From Sulfurovum sp. UBA12169 (GTDB lineage Bacteria; Campylobacterota; Campylobacteria; Campylobacterales; Sulfurovaceae), in assembly GCA_002742845.1 (NCBI GenBank), contig DLUH01000005.1:620553-684552 (forward strand): DNA of 64,000 nt, written 5' to 3'. Below the pieces are notes generated by a model that saw only the letters and a list, made by a program, of their open reading frames with translations, made no database searches and was not told where the DNA came from. Position 1 is the stretch's first letter. Each line of letters opens with the position of its first letter. Below, one piece after another: positions 16,904 to 25,685 of this stretch. The translations under genes were made by a program, and so were the position numbers.

Positions 16904-17644
16904 TTATTCGTTGATTTTTGCCTTGATTTCTTTGGCTAAAGCAGAGATTTTGTCTATTTTTTGAGTATGGTTGAAATTGGCATCAAGCAAAATTTTGACA
17001 AATGCAGATCCTACGATTACGCCGTTGGCACCTTCGGCTTTTTCTTTGGCGGTATGCTCGTCTACGCCAAACCCTACATATACCGGTGTGTTTGTAAAAC
17101 TTTTGATCTGTGCGATAATGTTTTGCAAATCTTCACTTTTTCCTGCGCCGGTGATTCCGGCATAAGCGACAAGATAGATAAATTTGCGCGCATGCGCAGC
17201 GATCTTTTCAATCCGCTCTTTGGAATCTGTGGGAGCGATGAAATCAATAAGGCTCAATCCTGCTGTCTCCACCTGTTTTTTGTAAGGTGCTGCTTCTTCA
17301 AAGGGAAGATCAGGGATAATGAAGCCATTGACGCCTGAGCGTTTTGCTTGAGCGATGAAAGTCTCTATGCCTCTATGATAAAACGGATTAAAGTATCCCA
17401 TCCATAATGTATCGATATGGGGAGCTATTTGGGTGGATATTTCGAAAAGCTGATCAAGCTTAAATCCGTTTTGCAATGCTAAGAGGTTTGCTTTTTCGAT
17501 GATCGGACCATCTGCAACAGGGTCTGAAAACGGCATACCAAGTTCTAATGTATCCACGCCTGCTTCTGCCAGTGACAGCGCCGCATCCACAGTAAATTCT
17601 AATGAAGGATAACCTGTAGTAATGTACGCAACTAATTTTTTCAA
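16904..17644 (-). CDS. trpA: Tryptophan synthase alpha chain
   Basis: TIM-barrel subunit that cleaves indole-3-glycerol phosphate to indole and glyceraldehyde 3-phosphate for TrpB. Key sequence: LELGMPFSDPVADGP holds the catalytic Glu and Asp, with GVNGFIIPDLPFEEA, VAYAGITGAGK and PVYVGFGVDE downstream. There is no ATG. Two TTG starts are possible: 17662 and 17644. The promoter -10 (17674-17679) would put transcription start about 5 bases from the first, and AGAG lies 7 bases before the second, so I prefer 17644 (MKKLVAYITTGYPS). The gene is away from other trp genes. It shares a divergent promoter region with panB. Confidence 0.92.
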   Translation of the reverse strand: MKKLVAYITTGYPSLEFTVDAALSLAEAGVDTLELGMPFSDPVADGPIIEKANLLALQNGFKLDQLFEISTQIAPHIDTLWMGYFNPFYHRGIETFIAQAKRSGVNGFIIPDLPFEEAAPYKKQVETAGLSLIDFIAPTDSKERIEKIAAHARKFIYLVAYAGITGAGKSEDLQNIIAQIKSFTNTPVYVGFGVDEHTAKEKAEGANGVIVGSAFVKILLDANFNHTQKIDKISALAKEIKAKINE

Positions 17645-17673
17645 TGTATACTCTTGTCTCAATAATTTTTGTT

Positions 17674-17688
17674 ATTATATGATAAAAT
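17674..17688. promoter_or_regulatory. Overlapping divergent promoters trpA/panB
   Basis: ATTATA at 17674-17679 is TATAAT on the minus strand (trpA). TATGAT at 17678-17683 or TAAAAT at 17683-17688 serves as -10 on the plus strand (panB). The boxes overlap, so polymerase at one should exclude the other. Confidence 0.5.
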
Positions 17689-17716
17689 GAGTAAAAATAT
17701 ACACAGTAGGAAAATG

Positions 17717-18529
17717 ATGAGTATTCATACACCCAAGATAGATAAAAAGGTGTCATTAAGCACGATAGCCAAAATGAAAGCATCAGAGCTTATCACAATG
17801 GTGACGGCGTACGATGCGCTTTTTGCAAAGCTGTTTGATGGTGAGGTTGAAATGATTCTGGTGGGCGACAGCCTTAATATGAGTTTTATGGGAAAAACAG
17901 ATACCCTTTCGGCGACGCTGGATCAAATGATCTATCATGCTCAGGCAGTATGCAACGGTGCAAAATCTTCGCTTGTGGTGGTTGATATGCCTTTTGGTTC
18001 TTACGTCACAGAAGAACAGGCGATAGCCAATGCAACCAAAGTTTATCAACAGACTGATGCGCAAGCAGTAAAGATAGAGGGTGGCAAAGAGAGGGCGCAT
18101 ATCGTCAGGGCATTGACTCAAAATTCGATTGCTGTATTGGGGCATATCGGATTGATGCCGCAGTTTGTACGCAGCGAAGGAGGGTACAAGGTGCGCGGTA
18201 AAGATCAGGCAGATATCGACGCACTCATCGAAGATGCCAAAGCATTACAGGAAGCTGGAGCTTTTGCTCTTGTGATTGAAGGAGTAAAAAGCCAAGCGGC
18301 GCAGGCTGTCACCAAAGCGGTATCTATCCCGACTATAGGAATAGGCGCGGGTAACGGTACGGATGGACAGGTGCTTGTGTGGAGTGATATGTTTGGCTTC
18401 TTTGAAGCTTTTAAGCCCAAATTTGTCAAACAATATTTTGAAGGTGCAAAATATATTCGTGAAGGATTGCAGTCTTATCGCGACGAGGTTAAATCCAGAG
18501 CATTTCCCGACGAAGCGCATAATTATTAA
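17717..18529 (+). CDS. panB: 3-methyl-2-oxobutanoate hydroxymethyltransferase (pantothenate synthesis)
   Basis: First committed enzyme of pantothenate/CoA synthesis: it adds a hydroxymethyl group from 5,10-methylene-THF to alpha-ketoisovalerate. A 270-aa TIM barrel. MVTAYDA and LVGDSLNMS hold the metal and substrate site, VVVDMPFGSY the second Asp, VKIEGG the Glu, GHIGLMPQ the family signature and LVIEGV the catalytic Glu. Of the tandem ATGs at 17714 and 17717, the second has better spacing from AGGA; a longer frame to 17669 lacks an RBS. It heads the transcript panB / lipoprotein / ruvB / transporter / two-component system. The panB-ruvB proximity is also known from Helicobacter (from memory). 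Confidence 0.93.
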   Translation: MSIHTPKIDKKVSLSTIAKMKASELITMVTAYDALFAKLFDGEVEMILVGDSLNMSFMGKTDTLSATLDQMIYHAQAVCNGAKSSLVVVDMPFGSYVTEEQAIANATKVYQQTDAQAVKIEGGKERAHIVRALTQNSIAVLGHIGLMPQFVRSEGGYKVRGKDQADIDALIEDAKALQEAGAFALVIEGVKSQAAQAVTKAVSIPTIGIGAGNGTDGQVLVWSDMFGFFEAFKPKFVKQYFEGAKYIREGLQSYRDEVKSRAFPDEAHNY

Positions 18530-18546
18530 AAGAGGTATGGATACAG

Positions 18547-18846
18547 ATGAAAAAATGTTTAATGGCAGCAAGTGTCATAGGTATGATCTTGTTAAGCGGG
18601 TGTGCTGACAATAAGGATGCGGCTCCCAAGGAAAAGTATGGTTTTTCTCCTTCTTCTTCACCGGTAAGTCAAAAGCTTGCACAGACAAAGGGACTAAAAA
18701 ATACCTATATAGTGGTTAAAAACGAAGACGGAAAAACAATTCTTCAAGGAAGGGTGCATACCAAAAAACAAAAATTTCTTGCAGGCACAGTGGCAAGGTC
18801 TGTAGAGGGCTCGGGAATGGTTGTCAATCGTTTGGCGGTTCGATAA
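18547..18846 (+). CDS. Small BON-like lipoprotein
   Basis: A 99-aa protein with a lipoprotein signal (MKKCLMAASVIGMILLSGC, lipid-modified Cys at 19). The mature part has a Ser/Pro-rich linker followed by TYIVVKNEDGKTILQGRV, ARSVEGSGMVVNRLAVR. That alternation of strand-helix-strand ending in VNRLAV looks like a half or minimal BON domain, a fold that binds phospholipid or peptidoglycan-associated surfaces. Asp and Lys follow the Cys (ADNKD), so sorting between inner and outer membrane is uncertain. It lies between panB and ruvB with short gaps, in the same operon. The function is not known. Confidence 0.65.
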   Translation: MKKCLMAASVIGMILLSGCADNKDAAPKEKYGFSPSSSPVSQKLAQTKGLKNTYIVVKNEDGKTILQGRVHTKKQKFLAGTVARSVEGSGMVVNRLAVR

Positions 18847-18849
18847 TTC

Positions 18850-19857
18850 ATGGAAAGAATGATCCAGATAGAACGCTTTGAAGGTGAAAGCAATGAGGAG
18901 TTTACACTGCGCCCCAGCTCATGGAATGAGTATATAGGACAGGAAAAGATTAAAAAAAATCTCAAAGTTTTTATAGAAGCGAGTAAAAAAAGAGGGGAGG
19001 CGCTTGATCATATTCTTTTTTTTGGACCTCCCGGGCTAGGAAAAACGACGCTTGCCAATATTATTGCTTTTGAAATGAATGCCAATATCAAAACAACCGC
19101 TGCACCGATGATAGAAAAAGCCGGGGATCTCGCCGCGCTGCTTACCAATATTGAAGAAGGAGATATCCTTTTTATTGATGAAATTCATCGTATGAGTCCG
19201 GCCATAGAAGAGATACTCTATCCGGCCATGGAAGATTTTCGTCTGGATATCATTATAGGCAGCGGTCCGGCCGCCCAGACAGTCAAAATAGATTTGCCTC
19301 GTTTTACACTGATCGGTGCAACGACAAGAGCGGGGATGTTGTCAAATCCTCTTAGAGAACGTTTTGGGATGCATTTTCGGATGCAGTTTTATACAACCGA
19401 AGAGTTGGCACAGATTGTCATGCAGGCTTCCCATAAACTTGAAAAGGCGGCACTAAAAGAAGCTGCAAGTGAAGTTGCAAAGCGAAGCCGCGGCACACCG
19501 CGTATCGCGTTAAGGCTTTTGCGTCGCGTGCGTGATTTTGCTGAAGTGGAAGATGAGGAGCAGATTACTTTGCACAGAGCCAAGTATGCTTTGGATGAAT
19601 TGGGCGTAAATCATTTGGGTTTTGATGAGCAGGATATTCGTTTGCTTGAATTATTGGTAAGCGCAAAAAACAAACCAATGGGGCTGGGTACCATTGGAGC
19701 CGCACTTAGTGAAGACGAGGGTACGATAGAAGATGTTTTGGAGCCCTATCTTATTGCCAACGGCTATATTGAAAGGACTGCCAGAGGACGCATCGCCACA
19801 CAAAAAAGCTATGAACATTTTAAGCTTGGCGGGGGCAGGGAGGGTCTTTTTGAATAA
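18850..19857 (+). CDS. ruvB: Holliday junction branch-migration helicase RuvB
   Basis: A 335-aa AAA+ motor that, with RuvA, drives branch migration in recombination repair. Walker A is [14 protein letters not shown] (about 57-70, K65) and Walker B is [11 protein letters not shown] (D110-E111). Sensor 1 is [21 protein letters not shown] with the arginine finger, and sensor 2 and the winged-helix C-terminus carry [18 protein letters not shown] and [15 protein letters not shown]. Length is normal and the C-terminus GGGREGLFE is complete. The last 15 bases fall inside a 62-bp direct repeat that is copied 105 bases downstream, and a small ORF overlaps its end. Confidence 0.95.
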   Translation: MERMIQIERFEGESNEEFTLRPSSWNEYIGQEKIKKNLKVFIEASKKRGEALDHILFFGPPGLGKTTLANIIAFEMNANIKTTAAPMIEKAGDLAALLTNIEEGDILFIDEIHRMSPAIEEILYPAMEDFRLDIIIGSGPAAQTVKIDLPRFTLIGATTRAGMLSNPLRERFGMHFRMQFYTTEELAQIVMQASHKLEKAALKEAASEVAKRSRGTPRIALRLLRRVRDFAEVEDEEQITLHRAKYALDELGVNHLGFDEQDIRLLELLVSAKNKPMGLGTIGAALSEDEGTIEDVLEPYLIANGYIERTARGRIATQKSYEHFKLGGGREGLFE

Positions 19858-20009
19858 AAAGAGACTCCCTGAGTCGCAAGACGAAGCTTTAGTGAGAGGA
19901 ATTGAAAAGGGGCTTTGCTCGTTTTCAAGGAGAAATAAATTAACTAAGGTCTTTTTGAATAAAAAGAGACTCCCTGAGTCGCAAGACGAAGCTTTAGTGA
20001 GAGGAATTG
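19843..20009 (+). repeat. 105-bp segmental duplication: two perfect 62-bp direct repeats
   Basis: Bases 19843-19904 are repeated exactly at 19948-20009, with a 43-bp spacer. The unit length of 105 is a multiple of three. Copy 1 includes the ruvB stop codon; copy 2 supplies the GAGAGGA ribosome site of the next gene. Each copy contains GACTC-CCT-GAGTC (a 5-bp hairpin). The spacer contains TTGAAAA...TTTTCAA with an inner GGGC/GCTC pairing (19902-19928). No transposase or target-site signs are visible. Confidence 0.9.
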
Positions 20010-20014
20010 TGTAA
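19850..20014 (+). CDS. Possible 54-aa protein with internal 35-residue duplication
   Basis: A short frame starting at TTG (19850), with AGGGAGGG 5 bases upstream, overlapping the end of ruvB by 8 bases. Its stop overlaps the next gene start as TAATG (20012-20016). The predicted peptide is basic and reads [17 protein letters not shown] twice, separated by [15 protein letters not shown]. The duplication keeps the frame open, which is expected if translated but could be chance. No membrane segment, signal or known domain is seen. It may instead be only a translated spacer that couples the transporter to ruvB. Low confidence. Confidence 0.3.
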   Translation: MNKKRLPESQDEALVRGIEKGLCSFSRRNKLTKVFLNKKRLPESQDEALVRGIV

Positions 20015-21063
20015 TGTCTAAAACAAATTTAATGATCACAGCATTGTTTGTTTTAGCAATTGTGGGAGCCTATAGCATCTATAAACCTTTTTTGCTCGCA
20101 ATGATCGTGGCTGTATTGTTGACTATGGCAACTTTTAATTTGACAAAAAAACTTATGAATTTTACCAATTCGTCCAAATTAAGCGCAGGCATCTCGTCGT
20201 TGCTTTTGACGTTGCTTCTTTTTGTGCCCATTGTTTATTTGACAACCACCGGCGTAACATACATAACAAAACTTGATTCAGTGACAGTCAAAGAAATGAT
20301 AGGAACGATTAGGCATTCAGTAGAAAACATTCCTCTGCTTGGCCGGCTAGGAGAGGAGTATTTGGATGATGAGAAGATTGCAGGCTATGTGAAGGAGTCA
20401 GCCTCTTACTTTGCTACAGCCGGGAGTGCAGGGCTTGGATTTATTAAAAATATATTTTTGGTTATCGTGTTTTATTTTTTCATCAATTACTACGGAAACC
20501 GTTTTTTTGAAGTGATTTTAACTTTGCTGCCCGTATCTCCTGCAAAAGGCACTAAGATGATACAGGAAGTTTCAGCGACGATGGAGGTTGTGCTTTATTC
20601 TGTTGTCGTAACCGCTATTTTTGAAGGTTTTCTATTTGGGGTGATGGCAAGTTTTTTTGGATTCAACGGTCTGCTTTTGGGAATCGTTTACGGATTTGCT
20701 TCTTTGATACCTGTTGTGGGAGGAGTTGTTGTGTGGGGTCCTGTAGCACTTTATAGTTGGACTAACACCGATGAGTACGCTGCGATTTTTATCATGGTTT
20801 ATTCAATTGTTGTAATTTCTGTGATCGCCGATACGTTTATTAAGCCTATTATCATTAAAATAATCAAAGAGAATTTACTCAAAAGCACGTTTGAGGTTAA
20901 TGAGCTTATCATCTTTTTCTCTATCCTGGCAGGGATGGGGACGTATGGGTTTTGGGGTATGATTTTGGGTCCTGCAACAACCTCTTTTCTTATAGCTATT
21001 ACCAAAGTCTATTTGGATTATAATGAAAATGATACCTCGTATCATAAAAAAATAAAGGATTAA
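20014..21063 (+). CDS. AI-2E family (PerM-like) membrane transporter
   Basis: A 349-aa polytopic protein of the AI-2E/PerM family. The first helices are FVLAIVGAYSIYKPFLLAM and SLLLTLLLFVPIVYL, followed by a soluble stretch (about 85-145) and a C-terminal membrane block. The family core is FGFNGLLLGIVYGFASLIPVVGG, and FWGMILGPATTSFLI lies near the end. Members were named for autoinducer-2 export, but others move Na+/H+ or unknown compounds; nothing here decides. The ATG at 20014 uses GAGAGGA, which lies inside copy 2 of the repeat. It is followed 2 bases after its stop by the response regulator start. Confidence 0.85.
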   Translation: MSKTNLMITALFVLAIVGAYSIYKPFLLAMIVAVLLTMATFNLTKKLMNFTNSSKLSAGISSLLLTLLLFVPIVYLTTTGVTYITKLDSVTVKEMIGTIRHSVENIPLLGRLGEEYLDDEKIAGYVKESASYFATAGSAGLGFIKNIFLVIVFYFFINYYGNRFFEVILTLLPVSPAKGTKMIQEVSATMEVVLYSVVVTAIFEGFLFGVMASFFGFNGLLLGIVYGFASLIPVVGGVVVWGPVALYSWTNTDEYAAIFIMVYSIVVISVIADTFIKPIIIKIIKENLLKSTFEVNELIIFFSILAGMGTYGFWGMILGPATTSFLIAITKVYLDYNENDTSYHKKIKD

Positions 21064-21065
21064 AG

Positions 21066-21746
21066 ATTATTAAGATACTTATTATTGAGGATGACCCCGA
21101 ATTGGCACTCATCTTGACTAACTACCTTACAAAGTTTGATATGGAGGTAGTAAATGCCGAGGATCCTTATATCGGTCTTTCTTTGCTTACGCAGCATGCA
21201 TTTGATTTGATCATATTGGATCTTACTTTGCCGGGAATGGACGGGCTTGAAGTGATTCCAAAGATACGGGAAGTAACAAGCATACCGATTATCATCTCTT
21301 CGGCCAGGGATGATATAACCGACAAAGTCATAGGAATGGAGAGAGGCGCAGATGACTATATGCCAAAACCCTATGATCCAAGAGAACTTGTTACGCGTAT
21401 CAAGACCATCCTAAGGCGGACCAATCCTCCCGAAGAGAAAGCGCAAAAACCGGTAAATCTTTTTGTAGCCGATCCAAAAGCGCATACGATTACCTTTAAA
21501 GAAGAGCTGCTTGAATTGACTGCTGCAGAATATGATGTATTGCTGATGCTCATACAGCACAAAAACGGATCAGTTTCCAGAGAACAGTTGCTTTATGAGA
21601 GTGAACACATCGACGACGAGAGTTCTATTAAAAATATTGATGTAATCATTTCCCGCATCAGACAAAAAATTGCTAAAATCGACCCTGAGCATGTCTATAT
21701 CAAGCCGATTCGAGGCGTAGGGTACCTTTTGACTGACCGAGTATGA
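21066..21746 (+). CDS. OmpR-family response regulator with probable AUU start
   Basis: Transcription factor paired with the kinase at 21743. With the start at ATT (21066) the protein has 226 aa and begins IKILIIEDD. This restores strand 1 and the acidic pair at 9-10. The phosphoacceptor is D52 in LILDLTLPGMDG; S79 and K101 (MPKPYDP) complete the switch. The C-terminal winged helix (about 128-224) contains LTAAEYDVLLMLI and RQKIAKIDPEHVYIKPIRGVGYLL. AGGA sits 6 bases upstream of the ATT, and no ATG, GTG or TTG exists in frame until TTG at 21102, which would delete the Asp pair. So either translation begins at AUU or the base was misread. The promoter is the upstream operon. Confidence 0.88.
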   Translation: MIKILIIEDDPELALILTNYLTKFDMEVVNAEDPYIGLSLLTQHAFDLIILDLTLPGMDGLEVIPKIREVTSIPIIISSARDDITDKVIGMERGADDYMPKPYDPRELVTRIKTILRRTNPPEEKAQKPVNLFVADPKAHTITFKEELLELTAAEYDVLLMLIQHKNGSVSREQLLYESEHIDDESSIKNIDVIISRIRQKIAKIDPEHVYIKPIRGVGYLLTDRV

Positions 21747-23002
21747 AAAATCTATCCGTAACCACGTTTATCCATATACTTTTTTCTGTTGCTATTACAA
21801 TTTTGATAGCAACTTTTTTGCTTTTTCTTTCTTGGGATAAGAACCGCTACAAGATAGAAGAATTTAAACGTTATCAGCTTATCTCTATTACGTTTCTTTC
21901 AAATTTGCAGCTCAATCCGGACAAAGAAACGCTCGAAAAACTCTATAAAGAGCTCTATCTGAAGCCTGTATCCGAAAAAAAAATAGTAGAGGTTAAAGAA
22001 AAGATAGCAAAAAGCGGGCAAACGATATTTTCGGGGGGATCCACTCTTGGGCAGGTAAGGGTCTTTAAGATCGGTGAGATCCAATATGTCTATGTGCAAC
22101 GCCTGAAATACAACCTGATGCTCATAGATGACAGACCTGAAAATTATTATTTTGAGATCGCGTTGGCTTCGGGTATTTTTCTTATAGGACTCTTATTGCT
22201 TCTTTATCTGGCAGTGCTTAAAAAGTTGTTTCCTTTAAGAAAACTCCATAAGCAGATACAGCAATTTGCCAAAGGGGATACGAAGACACGCATTACTTAT
22301 GTCCATGATGATGAAATCGGCAAAATAGCCAAAAGTTTTGATGATGCCATACGCTATATCAATGCCTTGAGTGCTTCGAAAAATCTTTTTATGCGTAATT
22401 TGATGCATGAGCTTAAAACACCTATTACTAAAGGGCGCATTATTGTGGAGATGATGGAAGAAGATGATCCTACGAAAAAAATACTTGTCCGTGCCTTTGA
22501 ACGTATGAATGAACTTATCTTGGAGCTTGCACAGATCGAGAGAGTAACGACACAGGGTTTTGAACCTGTATTGGAAAAGACGACGCTCCACGAAGTGCTT
22601 AAAAAGGCGCAGGAGCTGCTAATGGCGGAAGAGAAGCATACTGTCCATATTCAAGCAGATAATCAAGTGATTTTTACAGATATCAAGTTGCTTGCATTGG
22701 CAATCAAAAATCTTTTGGACAACGGTATCAAATACAGCAAAAATAAACAGGTTTGGCTAAAAACCATCGGCGAAAATATTGCGGTTATCTCAGAGGGAGA
22801 AGCCCTGAAGCAACCCCTTTCCTACTACATAGAACCTTTTACGCAGGAAGAAAAACGCAGTTCGGGTTTTGGATTGGGGCTTTATATTGTCAATAGTATT
22901 TTAGACAAATTAGACTATTCGCTTGCCTATAAACATGTGGAAGGTAAAAACGTCTTTGTGATACATATGGAGAAAAGCCACTCTGCCGCACAAAAAAAAT
23001 AA
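21743..23002 (+). CDS. Sensor histidine kinase (ArsS-like architecture)
   Basis: A 419-aa inner-membrane kinase. TM1 is at about 8-30 and the periplasmic sensor at about 31-136 (small, Lys-rich, no known ligand fold seen). TM2 is at about 138-160 (IALASGIFLIGLLLLLYLAVL), followed by a HAMP-like linker to about 212. In the dimerisation helix the phosphorylated His is H222 in LMHELKTPITKGRI. The ATPase domain has an N box NLLDNGIKYSK and a G box SSGFGLGLYIVNSILDK. The start overlaps the regulator stop (ATGA). The domain plan resembles the acid-responsive ArsS of Helicobacter, but the sensor part is too variable to claim the same signal. It is convergent with the Fe-S gene at 23011. Confidence 0.9.
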   Translation: MKNLSVTTFIHILFSVAITILIATFLLFLSWDKNRYKIEEFKRYQLISITFLSNLQLNPDKETLEKLYKELYLKPVSEKKIVEVKEKIAKSGQTIFSGGSTLGQVRVFKIGEIQYVYVQRLKYNLMLIDDRPENYYFEIALASGIFLIGLLLLLYLAVLKKLFPLRKLHKQIQQFAKGDTKTRITYVHDDEIGKIAKSFDDAIRYINALSASKNLFMRNLMHELKTPITKGRIIVEMMEEDDPTKKILVRAFERMNELILELAQIERVTTQGFEPVLEKTTLHEVLKKAQELLMAEEKHTVHIQADNQVIFTDIKLLALAIKNLLDNGIKYSKNKQVWLKTIGENIAVISEGEALKQPLSYYIEPFTQEEKRSSGFGLGLYIVNSILDKLDYSLAYKHVEGKNVFVIHMEKSHSAAQKK

Positions 23003-23010
23003 TGACAATC

Positions 23011-24309
23011 CTATGCTTTAAGTGCTTCTGCAATTAACTCTAAAGGATTTTTAAAGACCGTCTCGAGTTGGGCATTATTCATTGCTTCTGAGAGCTGTAC
23101 TCTGCATGCCGAGCATTCCGCGGAGACATAGTGTGCTTTTGTTTCTTTGATCATTGCGGCCTTTGGTTTGCCTGCAGCTTCAGCAAAATAAAACTTTTCT
23201 GTCTGCATTGTAACTCCCCCGAATCCGCAACAGCGATTAGGATCGCTCATCTCCACCATGGGATAATTTGGCGCAAGAAGATTTCGCGGTTCTTTGTAGA
23301 TGCCCTGTACTTTTCGTGCATGGCAAGGGTCGTGATAGGTTACGAGCTCATTAAATTTTTTGCCTTTTTTCTCAAGCATTTCTTTAAGATGCGTATGGTC
23401 ATGCAGCCATGCCGTTGCCATATGTATTTTTTTACCGACTTTTGCTGCCCTTTCTTTCCATTCTGGCATATCATGGTTTTCAAAAAAAACCTGCCAATCG
23501 TGCTTTACCATGGCTGAGCAGGTTGCTTCAGGGATAAGCATTGCATCGCACTCATCCATAAAACTTTCAAAATATGCTATATTTTTTTTGGTCATATATT
23601 CTACACTGTTCACATCCCCGGTGAAATAAGCAGGCGCGCCGCAGCAAAGCTGTTTTTTGGGAATAAACACATCAATATCGAGTTTTTCCAAAATTTCTAC
23701 AAGGCTGTCGCCGATACTTGTATAATTGTAGTTTGCCAAACACCCGATAAAAATAGCAACCCTTGGTTTTTTGCCCTCTTTTTTGGCAAGGATTTCTTCC
23801 GGGTAGCTGTTAAGAAAACTTGTTTTGGCCATAGAAGGAAGAAGCCTTCCTTTTTTAACCATGGGCAAAGAGAATCTGGCTTTTAATCCTCTGCCTTTTT
23901 CATCCTGAGCCAAGGCACACGTCTTAAACATAAAACCGAATTTCATCACAAGATCCATGATCCTGCGATGACGCAATAAGAAAAAGAAGCCTCTTTTAAA
24001 CCAAGCGATACCGAACTTATCGGCGATATCCGCACGCACCTCTTCTATCACCATATCGGTAGCCAATGAATTGGGGCAGACATCAACACAATTGGTACAT
24101 AAAAAACAGCTTTCAAAAATATTTTTAGTTGTTTTATCCAGCTCTAGCTCCCCTCGTTTATAGGCCCCCAAAAGATCGATAAAACCGCGAGGAGAGGTTG
24201 TTTCATCCGGATTGATCTGGTGTATGGTGCACACAGGGATACATTTTCCGCATTTAATACAGGCATCGCTGGTAGCGGTGAAGTTAAAAATATCTTCAGG
24301 TTTTTTCAT
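23011..24309 (-). CDS. Fe-S oxidoreductase with two CCG domains (GlcF/HdrD-like)
   Basis: A 432-aa soluble protein. N-terminal ferredoxin part: CIKCGKCIPVC (about 17-27) and CFLCTNCVDVCP bind two [4Fe-4S] clusters. Two CCG domains follow: IFIGCLANY...QLCCGAPAY, then TYHDPCHARK...RCCGFGG...SAECSACRVQ, which in HdrB/D bind an unusual Fe-S cofactor. Related proteins are the GlcF subunit of glycolate oxidase, LutA of lactate oxidation and the succinate/thiol enzymes. No GlcD-type flavin partner is in the window, so the substrate is open. It lies 8 bases after hemN in the operon argF-hemN-FeS, an order also found in Campylobacter (from memory), which suggests an old link to haem metabolism or simple co-transcription. 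Confidence 0.82.
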   Translation of the reverse strand: MKKPEDIFNFTATSDACIKCGKCIPVCTIHQINPDETTSPRGFIDLLGAYKRGELELDKTTKNIFESCFLCTNCVDVCPNSLATDMVIEEVRADIADKFGIAWFKRGFFFLLRHRRIMDLVMKFGFMFKTCALAQDEKGRGLKARFSLPMVKKGRLLPSMAKTSFLNSYPEEILAKKEGKKPRVAIFIGCLANYNYTSIGDSLVEILEKLDIDVFIPKKQLCCGAPAYFTGDVNSVEYMTKKNIAYFESFMDECDAMLIPEATCSAMVKHDWQVFFENHDMPEWKERAAKVGKKIHMATAWLHDHTHLKEMLEKKGKKFNELVTYHDPCHARKVQGIYKEPRNLLAPNYPMVEMSDPNRCCGFGGVTMQTEKFYFAEAAGKPKAAMIKETKAHYVSAECSACRVQLSEAMNNAQLETVFKNPLELIAEALKA

Positions 24310-24317
24310 AGGCTCTC

Positions 24318-25685
24318 TTAGACTGTTTTTGAAAATGTTTTTTTGCTTTGCGCATATTTGTTCATGTACGCATCAAACGGCATAGCAATATTTCGTATGA
24401 GAAGTGTGCCGGTCGGGCTTACGCGTATGAATTCCGGAGTCATGGTTAGCAGCTCAGCCTCCTCAAACTCTTTAAGGGATTCTATCGCATCGGCAAAATA
24501 ATCGCCAAATACAATGCCGTGTTCTTTTTCAACACGCTTAATATCGACAGAGAAATTTGCCATAAGTTCCATAATGACCGCCTTACGGATAAAATCATCT
24601 TCACTTAAGGCTATTCCGCGCTCAAACGGCAGTTTTCCTGCATCAAGCGCAGCCTCATAGGTTCCCATTTCTTTAGTGTTCTGAGCATAATACCTGCTTC
24701 CCTCTCCAATACTTGTCAGTCCAATACCGATAAGATTGGCCCCTCCTTTGGTAGTATATCCTTGAAAGTTTCGATGCAGTTCTCCTTTTTCAATAGCGGT
24801 AAAAAGTTCATCTTCAGGTTTAGCAAAGTGGTCCATACCTACCATTTTATATCCATTGCGTTCAAAAAAATCAATCGTATATTGAAAAATTTGAAGTTTG
24901 ACTTCAGGGGACGGAAGGGTCGTTTCATCGAATTTTCGCATGGTTTTTTTCAGCCAAGGAACATGCGCATAGTTAAAAACAGCCAGTCTGTCAGGCGCAA
25001 GACTAAAAGCAAGTTCTAATGTTTTTTTGAAACTTTCAAAGGTTTGATAAGGCAGACCGTAGATCAGATCGATATTAATGCTTTTTATGCCGTAGTTTCG
25101 TGCCAGGTCAACAGCTGATTTTGTGAGATCGTAAGGCTGAATACGATGGATTTCTTCTTGCACTTTGGGATCAAAATCCTGCACCCCAAAACTGATACGG
25201 TTAAAGCCGTGCGCGATAAATACTTTCATTTGTTCTTCATTGAAGAAGCGGGGATCGATTTCACAGCTGATCTCGGCGTTTTGGCTCCAGTTGGGAAATT
25301 TTGACTTGATATAGGTGACAATCTCATCAAGCTCAAAAGCTTTGTAAAAGGTTGGGGTTCCTCCCCCAAAGTGAAACTGTATCACTTCTCTTGAAGTATC
25401 AAGAGACAAAGCCAAAATGTCAATCTCTTTTTTAAGATAATCTACATAACGGCTTAGTTTATCTTCTTTGGAAGTGAAGACCACATTGCATCCGCAAAAA
25501 TAGCAGGCACTGCGGCAAAAAGGCAAATGCACATACAAAGAGAGCTTTCCTTGTTCTGTTTTAAGGCATTGAAGATAGTTTTCGTAGGAGAATGCTTCAT
25601 TAAACTCCAACGCAGTAGGGTAACTGGTGTAACGAGGACCGGGCTTGGAGTATTTGCTGAATTTTTCTAAATCAATTTGGCTCAA
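24318..25685 (-). CDS. hemN: Oxygen-independent coproporphyrinogen III oxidase
   Basis: A 455-aa radical-SAM enzyme that converts coproporphyrinogen III to protoporphyrinogen IX without oxygen. [15 protein letters not shown] holds the CX3CX2C cluster motif plus the extra Cys of true HemN. GGGTPTF and [18 protein letters not shown] are the SAM-binding elements, and GLPYQT and YAHVPW are substrate-side motifs of the long HemN type. The C-terminal HemN_C domain is present. The start is TTG at 25685, overlapping the argF stop as TTGA, with AAGGA 7 bases upstream. It works with hemB in this cluster and fits a microaerobic or anaerobic life. Confidence 0.94.
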   Translation of the reverse strand: MSQIDLEKFSKYSKPGPRYTSYPTALEFNEAFSYENYLQCLKTEQGKLSLYVHLPFCRSACYFCGCNVVFTSKEDKLSRYVDYLKKEIDILALSLDTSREVIQFHFGGGTPTFYKAFELDEIVTYIKSKFPNWSQNAEISCEIDPRFFNEEQMKVFIAHGFNRISFGVQDFDPKVQEEIHRIQPYDLTKSAVDLARNYGIKSINIDLIYGLPYQTFESFKKTLELAFSLAPDRLAVFNYAHVPWLKKTMRKFDETTLPSPEVKLQIFQYTIDFFERNGYKMVGMDHFAKPEDELFTAIEKGELHRNFQGYTTKGGANLIGIGLTSIGEGSRYYAQNTKEMGTYEAALDAGKLPFERGIALSEDDFIRKAVIMELMANFSVDIKRVEKEHGIVFGDYFADAIESLKEFEEAELLTMTPEFIRVSPTGTLLIRNIAMPFDAYMNKYAQSKKTFSKTV

